From NCBI RefSeq assembly GCF_000003195.3, contig NC_012873.2:18895161-18959160 (forward strand): DNA of 64,000 bases, written 5' to 3'. How positions within the stretch are numbered: the first letter of the stretch is position 1; every line of letters starts with the position of its first letter. Both the position numbers and the translations under genes were made by a program. The DNA is from Sorghum bicolor (taxonomy: Eukaryota > Streptophyta > Magnoliopsida > Poales > Poaceae). Shown here piece after piece: positions 57,228-64,000 of this stretch. Below the pieces are notes generated by a model. The model saw only the letters and a program-made list of their open reading frames with translations. It searched no databases and was not told the DNA's origin.

Positions 57228-58496
57228 TTGGTGGCCGGCTTTGGGAGGTTCTCTCTTGCACATTTGATTACTTGAGGCATACCTTGAGCTAGAGAACACT
57301 CCATCCACTCATCTCCTTGCTTGTTTGCTAATCCTAGTGAGATTGAGTGAGATTCAAGTGCATTGCTTTGAGAGTTGCATTTAGTGGCACTTGATTCTTG
57401 AGTTTGCTACGGATTTCTTGTTACTCTTGGGTGTTTCCCGATGCCCTAGATGGCTTGGAGCAGCGGTGGTGTTGAGCTCGTGATTGGAGATTGTTTCGAG
57501 CCTCACCAAGTGATTTGTGGGGAGTTCTTGAGCCTTCACCGCGGGAGATCGCAATTGGCTACTCTAGTGGATTGCTCGTGGCTTGGAGGATCCCCATCTT
57601 GTGAGTGGATGTGCGGCACCCACTTAGGGTTTGGCTTTGGATTGCCAATTAGCTCGTGGTCCATCAAGTGGGTGTATCGCCACAATGAGGAGTAGCTTGC
57701 CGGGAAGCAAGTGAGCCTCGATAAAAAATCTTGTGTCATCTCTTGCCGAGGATTATCTATTGTGATTGTGATTGTGAGTGTTTGGTTGGATATATCTCTA
57801 CTCTACAATGTTGGTATAACAATCACTCTCCACTCCTTTACTTACTTGTATACCTTGCTAGTTGTTTAGCTTGTTTAGTTTAGTCTTCTTGTTTAGGAGT
57901 GTAGCTAGCCTTCTCTTGTTGTTGTGTTTTAGTGTTTAGCCTTGTACTAGTTTGTATAGGTGGCTTGCATAGCTTAGTTGTGCTAGTGCTAGAATAGCTT
58001 CGCCTTTTGTTTTACTAATCAACTTGTCTAGTTGAAGTTTGTAGAAAATTTAAATAGACTATTCAGCCCCCCTCTAGCCATTTGGACCTTTCAGCCGGCT
58101 AGCCCCACACCCATGACGGCCGGTGCCCCCTTCCTCCTTTTCCTCTCCTATTTCTTCCACTATCTATCTCACTCATTCCCAAACCAGAGCACTTCAGCCT
58201 TCCCTGGTTGCAAATTTCAAAATTTCAACCTTCAACTACCACTCTTAATTAGAGAAGAAAAGAAGAGAGAAAAGAAAGATCAAGTACATCAAGTGGAAAC
58301 CCCCTCTTCTCTCTCTTTTGTTTCACTATTTTTTGAGTTCTTGTTGTTCTTGTTTTGTTCTTCATGTTCTTCATGTTCTGAAGACAGGATAAATTGCAAA
58401 GTCAGAGGAGCACTTAAAAGCATCAGGAGGACACTTTCATTTCACAGTACCTGGAGCCGTTCATCATCCCAAGCACCTTCACGTGCCGGTTCCACA

Positions 58497-59090
58497 ATGA
58501 ACATCGATCGTCCATCACCTTCCGAGCATCACACCCCGTCATCCTCTTCCCAACGGGAAGAGAGGTATGAATTAACAAGCCTTAATCAAATTCTATTACC
58601 ACTTAGGCCGCAAGTTGAAATACTAAATGTGGTAAAGACCAAGGAGTTTACGCATACACCGATATTTGATAATACTTTGCTCCATGAAACCGGAATGTAT
58701 TCCGAGTTTGAGCTGATTTTTAGGATGATTGGATGGGAAGATGCTTGGGAAATTAATGAACAGGGTAGCAAATTACTCACTATGGAATTTATTAGCTCTC
58801 TAGATTTTGATGATGACAATGTTTCTTTTAGAATGTTCAACAAACCTTTTACTCTTACATGGAAAACTGTCTGTGTAGCACTAGGATTTTCGGACCAGTG
58901 TGTAGTAAATATAGCTAATGTTCTTAAGGATTTTAATAAAGATGATTTTTGGGAGAATATCATTGCTAAGCAACCTGAACGTAAACAAAAATATACCACT
59001 GAGGAAGTCCACCATCCCACACTGAGATTTATGCTTAAATGGTTAGCTTTTACTTTCTTTCCTAGAGAAGAGTTGAACACTATCACATAG
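58497..59090 (+). CDS. Gypsy-associated ORF, unknown function
   Basis: The start is taken at the ATG at 58497 (MNIDRPSPSEHHTPSSSSQR), because upstream codons look like leader. The core reads HTPIFDNTLLHETGMYSEFE, MIGWEDAWEINEQGSKLL, FNKPFTLTWKTVCVALGFSD and HHPTLRFMLKWLAFTFFPRE. This resembles a protein common in large grass Gypsy elements (Athila/Tat-like or their non-autonomous relatives), but I cannot give a function. A TAG at 59088-59090 ends it, although the same frame continues plausibly (DELHLLYIMIKNRKASPVKL), so it is probably truncated by mutation. Confidence 0.5.
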   Translation: MNIDRPSPSEHHTPSSSSQREERYELTSLNQILLPLRPQVEILNVVKTKEFTHTPIFDNTLLHETGMYSEFELIFRMIGWEDAWEINEQGSKLLTMEFISSLDFDDDNVSFRMFNKPFTLTWKTVCVALGFSDQCVVNIANVLKDFNKDDFWENIIAKQPERKQKYTTEEVHHPTLRFMLKWLAFTFFPREELNTIT

Positions 59091-61193
59091 GATGAGCTGC
59101 ATTTGTTATATATCATGATTAAAAATAGAAAAGCATCACCTGTAAAATTAATATTGAGCTACTAGAAAAACTGTACCTACCATGAGAAAATGTAGCATTT
59201 CTTTCACCTCTTGGATCACACGCCTAGCTACAAGTTTAGAATTATTGTCAAAGGCCACGCTCACATTTGTTCTTGATGACCGTAGAATTATTGGATATGA
59301 TTTCTTCTTCCGTGTGCTTATATGCTAAAAAGACGAAACAATAAAATAATCATGATCTATAAGAAATACCGCAATGAGTACGAGCTGCCTCACCAGGAAC
59401 TGGGAATTTATTCTGTTGACAGTTTTACTTTCCCGAAAAATACTAACATTGACAGGTGTCTATAAGCACGCATCAAGAGGCTGCCCAAAACTGTCTACAC
59501 TAGGGCTGACCCAGCACCATCGGGTCCAGCTCATTTTTATTACACTAACTTTGATGATCCAGGTGCGTCGCATGAGCCACATCAGCCATGGTCCACCCAC
59601 TTAGGATGGGAGGACCAAGCCACATATGAGCAAGGAGAGCCGTCTACGTCCACAGGATAGGGAACATTCCCCACACAAGAGCCAGATGATACCAGGTCAA
59701 TTTTTCAGAGGGGTCGTGCATCATTTTCTGTGTGTGGAAATGCGGACCACACTACTGGTGGACCATATCCGTTCCATGCACCACCGACAGATGAATACAT
59801 GCCGCCACTTGAACAGCACTTGGGACTCCTATTAACGATTATCATGCCATGTCGTTGCATCTCACTAACCTTCAGCAGGGATAGCAGGCGATGAACGACA
59901 CCTTGCGCCGACATGAGCAGTGGTAGCATCACATTGATGATAGATTTCAGCAACATGAGTAGTGGCAGCACTAGGCAGATTAGTAGTTCAGACAGCTACA
60001 TGAGGGACAGTAGCACATGCAAACCGGATTAGAGTACCTGATAGAGCAGATGAAATTCCAACCACCACCTCCATCATATTATTGAGCCCGGTAACATTCA
60101 GCTTGGGGAGAGCCCCCGCAAGGTGAGCACCCTTTTACCATTGTAAAATATTCTATCTTCAATATTTATTTTAGTATTTAATTTTCAGCATTTAATTTTT
60201 TTCATCAAATTAGAATAATTAGAATTAGCCTTTAATTTTGTATTTATCCAAAAAAACTCTGCAATTACTTAGTACTAGAATTTAAAATCTCCTTTGAATT
60301 ATATGAAGTTTATCTACCTGGATAATTTATTCTGAGAACTGATACCTGTGGGTAGCATAAAACTTATAATTCAGTCTAAGTAATTGGCATATATGATATA
60401 AAAAGGTTTGAGCTAGTATATATTTTATTCTAAGTGATAGCTAAGCTCCAGACATTTTGCAAGAATTAAATCAATCAATCTGATAATTCATCTTGCTAGT
60501 AAGATTTGAGTAGACTATTTTGTTATACATTCACGATTGAATCCACAGGCACAAAAGTGATTTTTACTCTATGCAACAAATTCTCTCTTAGAAGTCTAAA
60601 AGAGAATGTGGGCTATAAAATTAAAAGATACCATACTAGAGAAGTATGAGCCCATAAGATGCCATGCCAAAAGGGTATGTGCTAAATTAAAAAAAAAGAG
60701 AGTAAAACAATGGGTGCAAAGACACCCGCTGAGAGAAAAGAAATGGGTACAAAAGTATCCGCTTGGGAGATAGCCCACATCTCTTAAAAGTCAGAAAAGA
60801 GAGAATATTGCATAAGAGTTTGACAATATAAATTTAAATCACTAGCACATTCAATCATGATGTATAGCTTAGTAGTCCATTGCAATCTTATTAGTAGAAT
60901 CTCATGGTTTTCAAAATAATAAATAAAACCTCTGGAGTGATGCATAAACGAAGAATAAAATATATGCAGTGCTTGCTTGCTTATTCTATCTTTCAATCAC
61001 CTAAGATTTGATTAAAATTGAAGAGCCATACGTTGAAAGGAATAAGAATAAGTTTGAAGGATAGATTAATGAATTATAATCTAGAGAAGAATTTTTAAAT
61101 TCAATACTCAAGTATTAGGTGGAATTAAACATGAGAAACCCTAAAAATATTGTTCAAGTCAACATTGCTAAGGGACTAGCAAAGACTCAGTAT
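59091..61193 (+). other. Degenerate continuation of the Gypsy-like internal region
   Basis: Around 59870-60090 broken frames encode Gln/His-rich helical pieces and QMKFQPPPPPS, followed by a CAGCTTGGGGAGAGCCCCCG string that often occurs in grass Gypsy internal regions. From 60100 to 61190 the DNA is AT-rich with no frame. Confidence 0.45.
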
Positions 61194-62653
61194 TGTTGAC
61201 AGTTGATAACGTCAACTTTTATTAGAACTTTAGACTCAAAGGAAAATCTAAGAACACATTAGTCTAGGGTTTAAACTGAAAATTTCCACAAGTTTGGCAT
61301 ATTATGTGATTTTTAGGGATTATTTCAGAAAGTGCTGAAAAGAGGGATTTAATTGCTAATCAGCCACGAAACTTATCCATGACGGAAGGACGACACCAGA
61401 GGATTCACGAAGACTCCAGAAGACACTCGGCGCAACGGGGGAGCAAGCAGCTCCCAGGTGGGGCCGGCCGGCCCCACCCTAGCGCCAGCCGGCCCCCTAG
61501 AGCTAGGGTTTGCTCCCCCCTTCTGGAAGCTTCTTCCACCGCCTCTGAGGAGCCATCTCAGCCGCTCGTTGAGTCGGTTTGATCCAACAGCGCGTGTGCA
61601 CTCCACCAGGCTATAAATAGAGGGGCAGACCCCCCTCCCAGAGTGAACCCCAGATTCAATTCATTCCTCCTGCTTCATTTGTCAAGTGTAGTTAGAAGTT
61701 AGGGTTTCTAGAGATTAGAAGTAGAGCTCTAGTTCTTGAAGTTCTTAGTATAGGCGTCTAGCGAGGTTCAAGTAGAGATCGGGTGCTCCGCTCAAGATTC
61801 CAGATCTGTCTTCTAGAAATTGGTAATATTATCTTGTATTTCATAATGACTTTGCTCTACTTCAATATATTGCTATTTATTCAGTTCTTAGTTTATGCTA
61901 GTTGCATATTCAATATAGATGTGGTTTATGATGATTATTATTATATGATCGTAAAGCGTCTGATTCAGTACTCGAGTGAGTCAGGTGGTGCACATTATGT
62001 AGACGTGGTGTCTAGGTATTTTGTGTACCTACAGAGGCACCCTGACATGCCGGGTTGTGTGGTAGTCCGCGTAGGTGACAGCTACATTGGTTCCTCTATA
62101 GTCCACCCCCCGTACGTAGGACTAGCCGAGCGCGATCGTGAAGGAGGTGACAGTTGCATCATAAAACCCTGATTAGTTGATGCTCCTTATGATGTTTTCT
62201 GAGTTTATCACACTATAGATGAAAATGTGTAGCATGGCTTAGGCTGTAGACTTCATATTAGTAATTACATAGGTTTATTTTATTTTATTTTATTTGAATA
62301 TCAAGATTGTCTTGCTACATTAGTGAGTCTTTATTTTCTATCTCTGGAATATCATTTACTTCATTACTCAGTTTTCATTTATCATTTATTATATTGTATC
62401 GATTAGTTATCGCTAAAGCAATTAGTACTATTGGGTATGATAGATTTACATAATTATAATTTTCTTAGTTCATATAAGATCACCTAAGCCTAATGAATAG
62501 AATGTTGCTTTATCCTTTTAGTATAAAATAAATTAATGATACTCGAAATACTTCCTAGGTGAAATGCTGCAATGGGAGAATTATTTGTGCGCTTGCGGAT
62601 ATATTCTATTTAGAGTTATTGTGGGTAGATTATTTTTATCCTTGGTTTTGGCA
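61194..62653 (+). repeat. LTR-like segment, plus orientation
   Basis: Begins TGTTGACAGTTGATAACGTC just after the internal region. It has a TATA box at 61611-61620 (CTATAAATAG) and ends around TTGGTTTTGGCA before ATGTTAGGGATGACAAC. Inner blocks match the minus-oriented fragment at 53080-54190. The right border is uncertain by several bases and no TSD was found. Confidence 0.5.
61611..61620 (+). promoter_or_regulatory. TATA box in plus LTR
   Basis: CTATAAATAG, followed by a CCCCCCTCCC-type leader. It fits the U3/R boundary. Confidence 0.55.
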
Positions 62654-62945
62654 TCATGTTAGGGATGACAACTTAATATGAAGTGATGCTAAAAATACCA
62701 ACAACGTGGATTAGTGAGACCCAAGAGGATTGTCACTTCCCCCAAAAGGCTACCACAAATCTAGCCAGGCAGGGAGTATCTATGAGTATTCTAGCCCAAG
62801 CACCACGCTTACGCTACAAATAATTACTCTATTCCCTACGCTAAGCGAATAAAGTAATCTCATAAACTAAAGAACAATAAGAACAATAACTTACTAGTAT
62901 CAGAAGTTGAATTGCCGAACGATTCTAGAACCAAGCCTCAGGTTA

Positions 62946-63063
62946 GGAGACTTGACCTCGAAGATACGAAGAAGAAGGCATCGACCAGGCTTCCTCAAAT
63001 CCTATCTTCACCCTATAGTCTCTCATTGGGAGACTTGACCTCGAAGATACGAAGAAGAAGGCA
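62946..63063. repeat. Spaced direct repeat, 34 bases
   Basis: GGAGACTTGACCTCGAAGAT followed by ACGAAGAAGAAGGCA occurs twice, starting at 62946 and at 63029, inside the transcribed part of the LTR. Confidence 0.85.
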
Positions 63064-63152
63064 CAGATCCATTTGAGGGACCCCTCTCTGTCTAACTCTC
63101 TATGAAAAATATGAATTAGGGTTTCAGAGTTACATCTCAAGGGGGGTAGGGT

Positions 63153-63166
63153 CTTTATTTATAGCC
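63153..63166 (-). promoter_or_regulatory. TATA box in minus LTR
   Basis: GGCTATAAATAAAG on the minus strand, about 425 bases after the LTR start. Confidence 0.55.
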
Positions 63167-63587
63167 CCCTAGGAAACACCACAGCCCTTGGATCAAACCG
63201 ACTTAAACATGCGCTTAAGATTAATCCTCAAAGTCGGTGGAGGCAGGATCCGTGAGGTTCGCTCCGATTGGTGGAGTGCCCTAGGCGGCCACCCGTGTCA
63301 TGGTGGGGTGCCCGCCCCTGCCCTATGACAGATGGGTCCCACCTTTCAGGTGGTGGCTTGTGGAGTCTTCTAGTGTCTTCTGAGTTGACGTTCCGGTCTT
63401 CTCTCTATGTAAATCTGACATATGGACCTTCTTTTCTTTTTACTCTAGTAACCCCCTGCAGAATTAGACAATTACCAAAACTCATGGAATTCTGTTAGTG
63501 ATAACCCTATTTCTACTGAGTGCTTACAAATAGGTCCTTTTTCATGTTAAGTTGACGGTTTAAATTAGGAGTTATCTACCGTCAACA

Positions 63588-63604
63588 AACTCCCCCACAC
63601 TTAT
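63588..63604 (-). other. Polypurine tract next to the rightmost LTR
   Basis: AAGTGTGGGGGAGTT on the minus strand directly before TGTTGACGG. This fixes the orientation of the LTR. Confidence 0.6.
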
Positions 63605-64000
63605 CTTTTACTCGTCCTCGAGGAAAAAGGGTAGATAGATTATTTTAATCATAACCACAAACCAAGACATCACCAGATTTATTCCAAGTCATACCTATAC
63701 TACGGGATTCAAAGTGTCTACCATAAAACTTTGGGAAGTTGAGGATGGAATAGTACAAAATAGTGTTCTCTTTTCCTTCAGCCCTGTCACTTGGAGTTTT
63801 ATAATATTTTTGCAAAGAAAAACTTAGCTTTCCCTTCTCCATCATGTAGCACACTCGAATCACTTATTATATATGGTATTTGTGGAACTCACCATAGTAG
63901 ATAAATACATCCTACTCTATATAGGCTTATATGGAGTTAAAGGTAATTCAAAGAAATAACATACTTACCTTGCATATCTTGCTAAGTCAAAACTCATGGA
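63605..64000. other. Internal region of the rightmost element, no gene seen
   Basis: AT-rich, with a CTCGTCCTCGAGG palindrome-like word at 63612. No reading frame is convincing before the window ends. Confidence 0.4.

Larger units (their letters stand above)
56194..58093 (+). repeat. 3' LTR of a SIRE-type Copia element
   Basis: Begins TGAAAGCCCAAGTTTGG and ends CTTTCA after CCCCCCTCTAGCCATTTGG, a hallmark of grass SIRE-type LTRs. Length 1900 bp. No 5' LTR is in the window, so no TSD can be tested. ORFs on both strands in the repeat-rich part are spurious. Confidence 0.85.
62656..63587 (-). repeat. LTR-like segment, minus orientation (3' LTR of an element continuing right)
   Basis: On the minus strand it starts TGTTGACGGTAGATAACTCC at 63587, has a TATA box at 63153-63166 and meets the plus-oriented LTR near 62656. 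The start carries an inverted repeat (GTTGACGGT ... ACCGTCAAC, 63551-63586). A purine tract lies just outside, so this should be the 3' LTR of an element whose body lies beyond 63600. The left border is uncertain. Confidence 0.5.

Noticed and set aside
56559..57308. ORFs in the Copia LTR
   Set aside because: They run through the CCGGACG repeats in several frames and show no protein similarity I recognise.

Overview
This window is intergenic DNA from a grass genome, probably a panicoid. That placement is inferred from the repeat types: Tourist and Stowaway MITEs, Tat-type Ty3/Gypsy elements with antisense genes, a Gypsy element with 4.4-kb LTRs, and a SIRE-type Copia LTR full of CCGGACG motifs. 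I find no host gene and no rRNA, tRNA or CRISPR array. Nearly everything supported is a transposable element or its debris.

The centre (3882-51697) is a Russian doll whose borders can be read from target-site duplications (TSDs). From outside in: a Tourist-like MITE (TSD TTA); a second MITE of the same family (TSD TAA); Gypsy element 1 (4448-50340, + strand, TSD GGTTG); Gypsy element 3 (13551-46100, - strand, 4.4-kb LTRs, TSD TTTTC); Gypsy element 2 (26834-40020, - strand, 721-bp LTRs, TSD CCAGC); and a hAT-like element (29919-30565, TSD GGTGTACG). Two CACTA elements sit at side branches. One is 5'-truncated, lies in the left LTR of element 3 (14297-20030), and carries an intron-containing Transposase_24-like gene. 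The other is a complete 1.2-kb non-autonomous element (50459-51649, TSD AAT).

Elements 1 and 2 share one design: gag, protease, reverse transcriptase (RT), RNase H and integrase on one strand, then, between pol and the 3' LTR, an intron-containing gene on the opposite strand with an N-terminal plant-mobile-domain-like region and a coiled-coil C-terminus. In both, exon 1 is exactly 27 nt. Element 2 shows a TATA box in front of this antisense gene. Element 1 also has a second antisense reading frame of another type. Element 3 carries an extra coiled-coil ORF between its primer-binding site (PBS) and gag, and has lost most of RNase H, integrase and anything downstream. All these genes contain stops and frameshifts, so none of the three looks autonomous.

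Left flank (1-3881): a Stowaway MITE, a ~0.75-0.9-kb direct duplication around an LTR-like fragment, a LINE 3' end and a complete Tourist-like MITE. Right flank (51698-64000): a gene-free stretch, an LTR-like fragment, a 5'-truncated SIRE-type Copia element with a complete 3' LTR, a Gypsy-associated ORF of unknown function, and two oppositely oriented LTRs of related type.
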